A stretch of 27,589 nucleotides of DNA from Pinguiococcus pyrenoidosus (GCA_019677205.1 JAAMXY010002602.1:1-27589); one strand, 5' to 3'. Counted from the first letter of the stretch, positions 9,619 to 19,448 are shown. The notes: generated from the sequence alone by a model not told the origin. Made by a program: numbers and translations.

Positions 9619-11861
9619 ATGAAATTGACGCTTCTTAAGCAGCCAGCGTACGCGCAAGTTGAGGCGAGAGGCTTGCGCCTGCGAGAGCTGCCGGTGTGCG
9701 ACGTGCTGACCGACCAGGTCGTGGGCGTCGAAGTGCTGTATCCTTGCGCCGCGAAGACGCTTAAAGAGAAGTTGCGCCGCAAGTTGCGCATCTCGCGAGA
9801 CAGCGCAGACTTGCGCCTCGTGTACCGCAATCGCATCGTGCGCGATGACGACCAAGTGCCGCTGGAGGAGCGCATGTTGCCGGCGTCCAAGAGGGACACC
9901 CGCCTCTTGGCCGACGACGCCGACGCGCCAAAGCATCGCTTGTACTTGATCCGCGACGACCATGGCAAAGCTGGTGTGTGGAAACTGCTCTGAATGCTTG
10001 CGATGGAAGACCAGCAGATTCAGGAGCCTTCATAACAGTCTTTGGTGTGGCGCAGACGCCGAGAAAGACAGCGAGAAAGAGAGACAAGCTGCAAAGCCTG
10101 TGCAGAAGGCGGAGGCTGAAGAGCCCCCCGAGGTGCAAGAGAGGTGCAAAGTGAGTCGTCCCAGCGGGTATCGTTTGAATATGTCTTAGCGAAGCGCTGT
10201 ACTCTGCGCAGGCGGCGAAAGAATATCGCGCAGCGCCAGCGCATTGCTGAGGCGGAGGCGCAAGCGAAGATGGCGTTGGAGGAGACGAGCATCCCAAGCG
10301 AAGGAGGTGCGCCTGGAACCAGCATTCCTGGTAGAGTGTTTCAGCGCTTAACTCCAATCGACACAGGGTTTGATCTGGCGGCCGAGCTGGAGGCGGCGGG
10401 CGCCTTGCGATTCCTGCCGGAGCTGCTGCGTTGCGGCTTCGGAGAGCGCGGCGCCTTTTCCAGCATACAGGAGGAAGATCTCACCCATGCGTCAGGTGCG
10501 TTGTCGAGTGGCATTTCATCAAAGCTTCCAGTTTCGACATGCATGAATTACAAGGGTTGCTCACGAAAGGCATGTGGATTGACAAACGCGCTCGCCTGAG
10601 GATCCTCGCGAGGGCGCGGCGCCTGCGCGAGGAGCTCGAAGCGGATGACGCTAGGAAAACGTCGGTTCTTCATGGTAGGCCTTGCTTTTCTAGAAGGGGC
10701 CATTGCCTTTGTAGGCGTGCTTGCCACTGCTTCGTCTAAAAAAATCTTTGCCGTCTTCTTTTCTGCTTTGTTCGTGTTGGTGTGCATGGGCAAGACTTGC
10801 AGGAAGCGTCAAAGTCCCGCGGACGATACACCATCGATGGCTCTCAGTTCTTCGCCACCAAGAAAGAGGTGCCGTGCCTTTCCGCACCGTCCTGGTCTAT
10901 TCCTCTTCCTCTTCTTCTTCTTCTTCTTCTTCTTCTTCTTCTTCTTCTTCTTCTTCTTCTTCTTGACGAAGAAAGAGGCTTATAAGAAAGCTGACGAATG
11001 ACTGCTTGTGGATACAGATGGAAGAGTATGAGGCACAGAAGATGCGCGAGAAGCTCAAGCATGAGGAGGACCAGCGGCTTCAGGCCGAGGAGAAGCGGAT
11101 GGTGAGTAGGTCATTGTACACCCGTCTCGAGAAAGAATCGATGCGCAGCTGAGGCATTCTTCCTCCAGCGAGCGAACATCCTCCGGATATCGCAAGCTCG
11201 CCGCCGGCAGAAGTCTGCCACGAGCCGCCTGGGAGCATATGGCAGCCCTCTGCGGCTGTCCGATCTTCCACAGCTGCCGGCGCCGCCGCCTCGCGAGCAC
11301 CATGCACAGCTGAGCAGGCTGATGAAAAGCATTCGAAGAGGTTGGTATCGCTCAAGGCGTCCGAAACAGGGGAAGGCACGCCTGCGCTTACCAGGGCTTG
11401 CTGCTGCGAATCTGCAGACGAAGATCGAGACGAGTACGGCATCCGGAAGCACATCCTGCTCCTCTCGAAGGACTTCTGCTGCGGGAAGCACGCCGACGCA
11501 GCCAAGCGCATCCGGGAGAATCACACCGGTACCCGGAACGAGACCATCCACTGCGCTCAATTTCTACGTACGAGCGACGCCTCACCCCAGCATTCGTTCA
11601 GACAGGCAGGTTCGCAAAGCCGAGCTTCGTCTTTCGGAGATGCTGCGTGCGCAGGACATATGGAACAGCACTTTCCTGGACGCCGAAGACCTGCGCAGCT
11701 GTGCGGAGGCTATCCTGCGCAGCCAGCGGGTGCCGGTGAACGCGGCCGACACTTCCTATCTGGTGCTGCGGACGCTTCGGGACGACAACCCGTACGGGCG
11801 ACGGCACCTCTTCAAGAAGCTCTTGCTTGAGTACTTGCGGGACAAGCTGATGGCGGGGTAG
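9619..11861 (+). CDS. Uncharacterised multi-exon protein with ubiquitin-like and SAM-like regions
   Basis: Supported exons: 9619-9973, 10056-10143, 10212-10495, 10570-10674, 10795-10868, 11018-11101 and 11169-11340, then a 3' part ending at the TAG at 11859. Exon 1 holds a ubiquitin-like pattern: TLKEKLRRKLRI, then LRLVYRNRIVRDDDQVPL, resembling the helix and following strands of a beta-grasp fold. A charged linker follows. Exons 3-4 encode a SAM-like five-helix pattern (FLPELLRCGFGE, then EEDLTHASGMW and RARLRILARARRL). Then comes a short coiled coil (exon 6) and an Arg/Pro-rich segment. The C-terminal ~85 residues are well-structured in appearance (RRHLFKKLLLEYLRDKLM). Between 11341 and 11619 the splicing is ambiguous: third-position bias favours exon 11418-11528 in a shifted frame, followed by an exon from 11575, but that second intron would be only 46 nt. 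The junction of exons 2 and 3 has two possible donors (10144 or 10151); only the first keeps phase with the strong acceptor. The function is unknown. Confidence 0.68.
10911..10964 (+). repeat. (TTC)18 trinucleotide microsatellite
   Basis: A pure TTC run lying in the intron 10869-11017 of the UBL/SAM-like gene, on the transcribed strand as polypyrimidine, just upstream of the acceptor at 11016-11017. It could act as an over-long polypyrimidine tract. The long serine or arginine reading frames over it are artefacts of the repeat. Confidence 0.95.
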
Positions 11862-12137
11862 GCGCGGCAAACGAAAGTGTCGTTACTACAGCGACAAACT
11901 AGCACAACGGAAAAATGACACATTCAGGAATCAAACAAGGACATGAAGCAAAAGAGCGCTACTCCTGGCTTCGCAGTGAACGGCAAATCCGCCTCAAGCA
12001 CGCACTCACTTTGTACATCTGGGCGATGCATGACCTACGCACAGGCTGTAGTACCAATTCCGTGGCATTCTCGCCGGTGCGCATCGAACGCGGACACCGA
12101 GCGAGCTTGCCACTTCAGGCTTCCCCTTCCGGGCTTC
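11862..12137. other. Convergent spacer, no gene seen
   Basis: Tail-to-tail region between the UBL/SAM-like gene and the TIPE-RGS gene. It probably holds both 3' UTRs; no conserved coding content or structured RNA was recognised. Confidence 0.5.
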
Positions 12138-13726
12138 CTACTCGTCGTCATCATCCATCTCCAGACCGTGCGCTTCGTCGTCGCCGGCGCCCTGCACGGC
12201 GAGACTCTCTTCCTTGATCTGCTCAAACGTCTCGGAAGTGAGGAACTCCTCGTTGAAGACCGTCTCCAGGGACGCCGTGACCTCCTCGCGGACGCGGTCG
12301 AAGAGGTTCTTCCGCACGTTTCCCGTCTCGATGGCGGTCTGCACCTCCTCTTTCGCGGCATCGCTCACAGGCACCTTCCCCGTCAAGATGTAGTTGTCCA
12401 CCAGCCGCTCCGCGCGCTTTGCGAGCAGGCCGCGGTTCTGGATCTTCGCGAAGTCCGTGACCTGCAGCAGGAACTGCCGCTGCGCCAGCGCCTCCTTCTT
12501 GTTCTCCAGGAGCCAGTCGTCCCACACGCTGGCGCCGTACGTGTCCCCGTGGAACGAGCGCATGGTGGGGTTCTCGAGGATGGTCTTGAAGTGCTCGAGA
12601 CGCTTCATGCGGCGCTGCTCGTCCAGCTGGGACGTCGTGTGGTTCGGTTGCGTCGCGGACAGGACCAGGTTGAGGTTCCGGTGGATGGCTTCTCGGTCGT
12701 CGTAGTACTCATCCTCGGACAGGAGCTTCCGCAGGAACTCCTCGTTGCCGAAGAACTCCACCACGGTGGTGAACCTGCCCGCGTTGCTGGCCTTCATCTT
12801 GGACTGCAGCACCGGCAGGAGCATGCCATGGAGCTCTTCCATCTTCGCCTTGATCCCCGCAGCGAAGCCCGTCCGCGCCTCCAGATCCTCGGTGTGCATG
12901 GCATCCATGATCAACCTCGCGAGCTCCAACGTCGGCTGCGTCGCCTCCGTGGCCTCGTCTTGCCGCAGCTCCCCGTTGTCCACCAAGACCGCGACCTACG
13001 CAGGAGCAGTTTTGACACGTTAGCCCTTCGTGACGGACATGTCATGGATGGGTTGGCCCCAGCTCCAACGACACTCCTCTGCGAAGCCCCAAGCGTTGCG
13101 CCAGGCTGGCCTTTGCCTTCTGTGGCTCTCGTGCATTGCCCGTCCGCGAAGGCTTTGTTCGACACGTCTCTCACACGCCTCAGACGGAGGCTACAAGTGC
13201 GGACTTCCAGGGCTTCCGAGTGCTTTGGGCTCAGCCAAACCGGCGCTTGACTGGTGTGTTCTTCTTTGCAAGAGCGTGTTCCACGCACACCCTGGCGCGT
13301 CTCCCTCTCTCCCTCTAGCAATCTGTCTGCGTCGGTCTCTTCACCGCGCCAAAAGCCTTCTTTCCAAAGTGTGCGTGGCTGTGAAGTTGCGACGGACGTT
13401 TTGCGCTTTTTGGTTTCCTCCGCTTTCAACTGTTCACCGTCTTCTTTTGGCCACGGGTCGCGCGCTGCTTTCCGAAGCAGCGGCGCAGCGGCGGAGGCGC
13501 TCGGAGGGCGCTTCGGAGCAGCGGTCGCAGGACGCACCTTCATGATCAGCTTCATGATGTGAAGCTTCATCTCCTTCCCGGTAGAGACGGAGGAGAACTT
13601 GATGGCGGCGGCCTTGAGGTGGTGGAGAATCTCATGACCCTCTTCTCCGATGTGTTTGACGATCGCTTTGCGCCCGGCGGCGCTCTCCGTGGCGCGCGAC
13701 GCCAGGAACTTCTTAAAATGGCTCAT
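12138..13726 (-). CDS. TNFAIP8/TIPE-like domain fused to an RGS domain (348 aa)
   Basis: Two exons: 13726-13538 and 12995-12138, with a 542-nt phase-0 intron (donor GTGCGT, acceptor CCTGCGTAG). Residues 1-157 follow the all-helical TIPE/TNFAIP8 pattern: an N-terminal amphipathic helix, then IMKLIMKVAVLVDNGEL across the splice junction (family: IMK.LIKVAIKIGIL), then GRFTTVVEFFGNEEFLRKL (family: GRI.HVF..F.D.EFL..LY). Residues ~194-325 follow the RGS fold: FKTILENPTMRSF, WDDWLLENKKEAL, RAERLVDNYI, KNLFDRVREEV and EEFLTSETFEQI. The C-terminus is acidic. RGS domains speed GTP hydrolysis on G-alpha subunits; TIPE proteins carry phospholipids, and animal members are reported to interact with G-alpha-i. 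The fusion therefore suggests a membrane-lipid-aware G-protein regulator, which is inference. The family assignments come from remembered patterns. The splice is strongly supported because the conserved TIPE helix is continuous only after splicing. Confidence 0.86.
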
Positions 13727-14342
13727 GCTTGTCCGGGAACGCAGATCCGGCGGCTTCCGAGGCTCGACGCGCGCGCGAGGTACAGCTCAAGTCGATCGGC
13801 GAGCGGACTTCTGCGCGGAGCGGCCGAGACATAAGATGGGGGTTCCTCAACCAACCGAATGCACTTTCGCGGCTGCGCGGGCCGGAGCTCTACGTGCGCA
13901 TAGGACGCGCGGATAGAGGCTGGGCGAGCGCTTCTCGTACCTGTGGCATGCGCGCTCAAGGAATCGACCCGCTGCGGCGAAACATTCAGACGCCAATCCT
14001 GGCGGGAAGCGCAGACAGCTAGAATCATTTGAGGCGTCCGCGTGCGAAACGCTTGATTCCTGTCGTGCATGTCCCGGAGGTAAATTGGAGGTAGATAAGA
14101 CTCCAAAGCGCGAGTGACGCGAGCTATGGGGCTCGCGAGCGTCGACGTCCTTCCTAATTGGTGCAACGATTCGCGATGAGGTGTCGTTCCTCTGCGACGG
14201 CTGGTATTTTGCCATAGATCGAGCGTGGTTGCTTGATGTGACGGATGAAGCAACGGTAGCCTGGCTTGCGGTAGCACAACCCCCCGCAGCTTCAGCGCGA
14301 TCTTCTCAGCTTCTCGGCAGAGTCCTTCCGTTGTTCCTGGTT

Positions 14343-14380
14343 CCGGTTTCCTGTTTCCGGTTTCCTGTTTCCTGCTTCCG
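14343..14380. repeat. Short tandem repeat, GGTTTCCTGTTTCC unit
   Basis: Two adjacent near-identical 14-base copies with degenerate neighbours on both sides (TTCCGG and TTCCTGCTTCCG). This is polypyrimidine-rich on the plus strand and polypurine on the minus strand. Confidence 0.7.
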
Positions 14381-14688
14381 ATCTTCCTCCGGCTGTGAAT
14401 GGCGCACACGCGGAACCAACGACTCGCGAATGGAGAACCACCCAACGGCCGACAGCTTCTTGCGATCATGCTTGTGAAGATGATAGGAACACAGGATCCG
14501 TCCAGCGAATCTCTCAGTCGGCCAAGGTTTGGAGATTTTTGAGTTGCTTGGAGACGTTTCATTCTGTGCCACTTGGATATAATTTGAAAATATAAATAGT
14601 GTTAAAAATGGAAAATCATAAGGAAAAACAATTGTTTGAATGAAACTCCAGCAGACCCCCTTCCCTCGCAAGCAAATTTGGATTGAGA

Positions 14689-14702
14689 TTTTGGCGCCAA
14701 AA
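14689..14702. promoter_or_regulatory. Palindromic E2F/DP site upstream of FtsZ
   Basis: TTTTGGCGCCAAAA is a perfect 14-base palindrome containing TTTGGCGC (E2F core TTTSSCGC) on both strands. It lies 49 nt upstream of the FtsZ ATG. A half-site (GGCGCCTTTT, 14721-14730) and an inverted CCAAT box (ATTGG, 14718-14722) follow immediately. Together these look like a compact cell-cycle promoter. Confidence 0.62.
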
Positions 14703-14751
14703 CTCAAAGGGAGTCGGATTGGCGCCTTTTGAGCGGGCGAGGATCGCCATC

Positions 14752-16771
14752 ATGCCGCGTCTCTCTTTGTTAATTGGCCTGATCGTCGTGTCCAGCTCCA
14801 GGGTGAGTGTCCGCCCGCTTGCTGTGGCGCCAAGTGGTGGCCAGAGCTGCTCACCTCGCGCCGCCCCCAGGGATTTTCACCGGCGCCCCGGCGACGAGCG
14901 CCGCTCTCTCGCAGGTTCGAGAGCATCTCCGGAGATGGAATGGTACGCGCACGTCCTTCATGCTTCGCCAGAGCGCAAGGCCGCGCGCGGCGACGTGCCA
15001 ACCGCGCGCGTTGAACTTCTCTTGCTCTCCGTCCGCTCCCGAAGGTGAACGTGTATCAGCCGCGCCCGGACGAGGTGGTCATCGCCGAGGGCTCCGCGTC
15101 CCCCTGCGTGATCAAGGTCTTGGGCGTGGGCGGCGGCGGAGGCAACGCGGTCAATCGCATGGTGGAGTCCAACATCAAAGGCGTGGAGTTCTGGTCGATC
15201 AACACGGACGCGCAGGCGCAGGCGCGCAGCTTGGCGCCACACACCCTCAACATCGGTGCGTGCTTGTTTTGCTTGCTCTTGGGAGGGGAGGCGCGAGAGT
15301 GAGCACACGGCTGTGAAGCGCTTCTGGGAAACCTGTGGCATTTCCGACTCGAAGACCAAGATCAGGACCCGAAGCAGCGGTAGTCGCAGCACCGACACCT
15401 CCTCCNNNNCGGCCCCAATTCAGCGAGGTGGTGCTCCTCCCAGGAAGCCATGAGCATGGGTATTGGCACCAGAATCAAGAAGCTAGGATAGGAGAACGAG
15501 ATCGGGACATGAAAGAAAGAGGAGAGCTAGGACTTTCCCACCGCAAGAGCAAGCAATGCGCTCGGCAGACACTGTCGGCGACCACTCGCCATCCGGTTCG
15601 GCAGCAAGGCTAATGCCTGTTTCCGCCTGCGCCTCTTCAAAAAACCAGGCAATCAAGTGACCCGCGGCCTCGGCGCTGGAGGCATCCCGGACGTCGGGCG
15701 GCAGGCCGCTGAGGAGTCGCGAGAGATGATCGCCACGGCAATAGCCGGAGCGGACCTCGTCTTCGTGACTGCGGGCATGGGAGGCGGCACGGGTTCGGGC
15801 GCTGCTCCCATCGTGGCGGAAGTTGCCAAGGACATGGGTGCGCTCACCGTGGCCGTTGTGACGAAGCCGTTCGGCTTCGAGGGCTCCAAGCGCATGAAGC
15901 AAGCCGTGGAGGCGATCAACGCTTTTCGCGATCGAGTCGACACTCTGATTGTGGTGTCCAACGATAAGCTGCTCCAGATTGTGCCCGAGGGCACGCCTGT
16001 CAAGGTCAGTTCCCTCCGGCTCTTGCTGGTTGCGTCGCGCGACTCATGTGCCAGTGCCCTCGTTTCCACAGGACGCGTTCCTGGTTGCCGATGACATCCT
16101 GCGCCAGGGCGTCGTTGGCATTTCGGAGATCATCGTGCGTCCTGGGCTCATCAACGTGGACTTCGCCGACGTGCGTGCGATCATGGGGAATGCAGGCACG
16201 GCGCTCATGGGCATCGGGACGGGCAAGGGCAAGACGCGAGCGGCCGATGCAGCGATCGCCGCCGTGGCCTCGCCCCTCCTGGACTTCCCGATCAAGAACG
16301 CCCAGGGCATCGTCTTCAACATCGTGGGCGGCAGCGACCTGACGCTGAGCGAGATCAACCAGGCCGCCGAGGTCATCTACGACAACGTCGACTCGAACGC
16401 GAACATCATCTTCGGCGCGCTGGTGGACGACTCCATGGATCAGGACGTGAGCATCACGGTGCTGGCCACGGGCTTCAAGGACGTGGGCTTCGGCGCCACG
16501 CCGCCTCCGCCGCCCCTCCAGAAGCCGACCTTCCGAGCCAGCGACGTCGTCAAGCGCCTGGAGCCGCCCGTCCAGCAGGACCTGGTGAGTGGCAGAATCG
16601 TGCGGGGTGGCCCCTCCGGCCACCAAAGTGCAGCTGCGAACACCGCTCTCATCTTCTTCTCCTTGTTCCCTTTCACGGTCCCGGAAGCCGCCTCCCGAGG
16701 ACGACTTCCCTCCGCCGGAGGAGCCGAGGAGCAGGATGCCGGGGTTCCTTCGGAGGCTTCGCCGGAAGTAG
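14752..16771 (+). CDS. FTSZ: FtsZ, plastid division tubulin homologue with bipartite presequence (428 aa)
   Basis: Six exons: 14752-14802, 14871-14942, 15045-15255, 15649-16004, 16072-16584 and 16688-16771; all phases close. FtsZ polymerises on GTP into the contractile ring that divides plastids. Visible motifs are the nucleotide-binding loop [13 protein letters not shown] (68-80), INTDAQA (93 on), the tubulin signature GGGTGSG (156-162), the T7-loop region [15 protein letters not shown] (catalytic for GTP hydrolysis) and a conserved C-terminal peptide, [11 protein letters not shown], like the bacterial tail that binds membrane anchors. Exon 1 encodes a hydrophobic signal-peptide-like segment, [16 protein letters not shown]. 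Exon 2 begins Gly-Phe-Ser-Pro and is rich in Arg and Ser with few acidic residues. That matches signal plus transit peptides of complex plastids. Intron 3 is long (393 nt) and holds a run of Ns. The usual Asn of the GAGGNP loop is Ile (residue 124). Confidence 0.96.
15406..15409. other. Four undetermined bases (NNNN)
   Basis: A run of four Ns within FtsZ intron 3, indicating an assembly or base-calling ambiguity. The true intron length may differ from 393 nt. No coding sequence is affected under the proposed gene model. Confidence 0.99.
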
Positions 16772-17166
16772 GGACACGGCCGTCGTCTTTTGTGAAGTCT
16801 TGATCTGTGATTGAGGAGGGAGGAGGCCTTATGGAGGCGTGGTGCTTATGTAAGTCTGCGAACCCAACTCCGCCGAAGCTGTGGATTCCAAGCTGTGTGA
16901 GTCTTCCGTGTGAGTTTCGTTGCGTCTCTCGCTTCCGTGAGAAATCATGGGTGGACCTCCGCAAGCGATGGACTTTGACCCCGTGTGCGCTTAGACGTTG
17001 GGACAGCGAGTGCACAGAATCCAGCACGCCGAATATGCACTCGTTCGTTATGCGCCTTCTTTCCTTCCTTTTCCTTCCCAATTCTGGGTCCGGGTGCGTC
17101 GTTCGTCAGGTTGCTCTTGCGCCAACTTTTCTCCCAAGCAGGAAACCTTCTTACATCTCCCCCTAT
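16772..17166. other. Convergent spacer between FtsZ and dihydrolipoamide dehydrogenase
   Basis: Holds the 3' ends of both flanking genes. A long plus-strand frame crosses it, but that is the antisense shadow of the dehydrogenase. Nothing else was recognised. Confidence 0.55.
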
Positions 17167-18859
17167 CTAAAAGTGGATCGGCTTATCATACGTGGCCATG
17201 CAGGCCTCCTTCAGGGCCTCGCTCAGCGTCGGGTGCGCGTGGCAAGTGCGGGCGATGTCCTCCGAGGACGCGCCATACTCCATGCCCAGGACGGCTTCCG
17301 AGATCATCTCGCCGGCGTTCGGGCCGATGATGTGCACGCCGAGGATGCGGTCGGTGCTCGCGTCCGACAGCACCTTGATGAAGCCGTCGACGGTCTTGAC
17401 GGCGCGCGCGCGGCTGTTGGCCGTGAAGGGGAAGGTTCCCTTGTTGTACGCGACGCCCGCCTCCTTGAGCTCGTCCTCCGTCTTGCCCACGTTGGCAAGC
17501 TCGGGCATGGTGTAGATCACGCCGGGGATGGCGTCGTAGTTGACGTGGCCAGCATATCCCGCCAGCGTCTCGACCACCGCGATGCCTTCCTCCTCGGCCT
17601 TGTGGGCCAGCATGGGGCCGTCGATGACGTCGCCGATGGCGTACACGCCCTGCACCTTCGTGCGGAAGTGGTCGTCCACGGGAATGCGGCCGAGGCGGTC
17701 GGTCTCGATGCCGAGGTTCTCCAGGCCCAGGTTGTTGGTGAAGGGCCGGCGGCCGGTGGCGACCAGCACGACGTCCACGTCCATCTGCTCCGCGTCTCCG
17801 CCCTTGCTGGGCTCCATGGTCACCTTGACGCCGCTGGAGGTCACCTCCGTGTTGGTGACCTTCGTGCTGAGCTTGAAGTTGACGCCCTGCTTCTTCAGGA
17901 TCTGCTGAAACTTCTTGGATATCTCCGAGTCCATGCCCGGCGTGCTGTGGTCGAGGAACTCGACCACGGTCACGTCCGCGCCGAGGCGGCGCCAGACGGA
18001 GCCCATCTCCAGGCCGATGACACCCGCCCCGATGACGATCATCTTCTCCGGCACGGACTCGAGCTCCAGGGCGCCCGTGGAGTCCACGATCCTCTTGCCC
18101 GCGTTGTCCACGGGCGCGGGAGGCAGCGGCGTGGGCTCGGAGCCGGTGGCGATGACGACGTTCTTCGTCTTGACCACCTGGTTGCCGCCGTCCAGCAGGC
18201 TCACATCCACGGTTTGCGAGTCTTGCAGGGTGCCGAAGCCCTTGACGTAGTCCACGCCATACTTCTTGAAGAGGTACTCGATGCCGCCCGTGAGCCCCAC
18301 CACCGCGTCCTGCTTGTTGGCCATCATGGTGGGCAGGTCGAGCTCGACGCCGGACAACTTGATGCCATGTCCCGCGAACTCGTGGTTGGCCTCCTCATAC
18401 AAGTGCGACGAGTGCAGCAGCGCCTTGCTGGGAATGCAGCCCACGTTCAGGCAGGTGCCGCCGAGCCGTCCGCGGCTCTCGACGCACGCCGTCTTCATCC
18501 CCAGCTGCGCGGCCTTGATCGCAGCCACGTAGCCACCCGGACCGCCTCCGATTACGCAGATGTCATAGTCATCTGTTGTAGGCAGTTTCAAGAGCAAAGA
18601 AGGAGAGAAAGTCAGACAAGCGAAGAGAAAGGAAGGGAAGAGGCAAACAAGGGAGGGAGAGGGAGTGTGCGTCTTGGCGGCTCTCCCTCTCTCTCTCTCT
18701 CTCTCCCCATGTATCTGTGATGTGAACCTCTCAAGATCTCCCCTCGTTTGGGCCTTCTGAAGCCCTTGTGCCACTTCCTTAGGCCCGGCTCACACTGTCG
18801 ACGTTCATGCAGCGAGGATGAAGAAGAAGCCTGGCGACGGCTCGCGCGTGCGGCTCCAT
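17167..18859 (-). CDS. DLD: Dihydrolipoamide dehydrogenase (E3 subunit), organellar (489 aa)
   Basis: Two exons: 18859-18796 and 18572-17167, separated by a 223-nt intron with a long polypyrimidine tract. This flavoprotein reoxidises dihydrolipoamide in pyruvate, 2-oxoglutarate and branched-chain dehydrogenase complexes and in glycine cleavage, passing electrons to NAD. Visible features are the FAD dinucleotide fold VIGGGPGG (28-35), the redox disulfide [12 protein letters not shown] (Cys62/Cys67), the NAD-binding fold [13 protein letters not shown], the second FAD motif [19 protein letters not shown], and the C-terminal dimer and active-site segment HAHPTLSE (His468, Glu473). Length is normal. 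Exon 1 encodes an Arg-rich, Leu-containing start ([16 protein letters not shown]) that fits a mitochondrial presequence. The donor is a choice between GTGTGA (in phase, chosen) and GTGAGC (out of phase). The enzyme identity is certain; the first exon is inferred. Confidence 0.96.
18681..18706. repeat. CT-rich microsatellite in the dehydrogenase intron
   Basis: An interrupted (CT)n tract within the 18573-18795 intron. On the gene strand it reads as GA repeats preceding a pyrimidine-rich acceptor region. Confidence 0.85.
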
Positions 18860-19448
18860 TTCTTCTTCGTACCACGCGAAGGATCTCAGCTTCTTCGCGC
18901 GAGTCCGCGCTGCGTGGCCATCCCTTTTTAACTTCTGTGCATCCCGCGCTCTTCTACTCTCCACTTCTTCGCACCGGGCCTGGGAAGATCCCAGGCATGC
19001 GAATGCGAGAAAAGGATGGGGCCATCAGCTCACCTCTGGCGACTCTGCTGGAGGTGAAGAAGCGCAGTGACTTGAGCTGAAGCGAACGCGCTGGCGCCGC
19101 AGTCCTCACCGCACGCATCTTGAAGCACAGAAAGGAGGCTCGAGCCCCTCAGAATCCTTTGCCCTGTCCCTTTGGATCTGCGCCACCAGCCTCCGCAGTC
19201 AATGGCAGATGGAGAGATCTGCGACGCTGCGCGAAGAGACTTCGAAAGATGGATTTCGCGCGGGACTTCGTTTCCAAAAAGCACACCAAAAATTAAAAAA
19301 AAAAAATTATCATCACTGACGAAGTCAGTGACACATTTACTACTGAATTTTTGTATTTTTTATAAATACTTTTACAAAAAATTATCAATATTTCTATAAA
19401 ATACTGTATTAACAATCATTTCTGTATTTTGACGCCTGCTGACTGCGT

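Larger units (their letters stand above)
13727..14751. promoter_or_regulatory. Divergent intergenic region between the TIPE-RGS gene and FtsZ
   Basis: About 1 kb without a credible gene; open frames on both strands show no codon bias or conserved motif. It holds a tandem repeat at 14343-14380 (GGTTTCCTGTTTCC twice plus flanking variants), an AT-rich island at about 14560-14645, and, near FtsZ, an E2F palindrome and a CCAAT box. The half nearest 13726 presumably carries the TIPE-RGS promoter, in which no clear element was seen. Confidence 0.5.

Noticed and set aside
8548-9993. A 481-codon plus-strand open frame running from inside the coiled-coil gene to 9993
   Set aside because: Most of it is the antisense shadow of the coiled-coil gene and its promoter. 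Only the part from the ATG at 9619 is likely coding, as exon 1 of the UBL/SAM-like gene.
10844-11062. Poly-Arg, poly-Ser, poly-Phe and poly-Leu reading frames
   Set aside because: These are translations of the intronic (TTC)18 microsatellite, not proteins.
11943-13250. A 435-codon plus-strand open frame
   Set aside because: Antisense shadow of the TIPE-RGS gene, whose minus-strand product has clear domain signatures.
13723-14562. A 279-codon minus-strand frame upstream of the TIPE-RGS gene
   Set aside because: No codon bias and no conserved motif. It includes the translated tandem repeat, and its end overlaps the start codon of the TIPE-RGS gene.
16807-18720. A 637-codon plus-strand open frame
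   Set aside because: It is the antisense of dihydrolipoamide dehydrogenase. The plus-strand protein is a run of Leu, Arg, His and Val with no family resemblance, an effect of GC-rich third positions.
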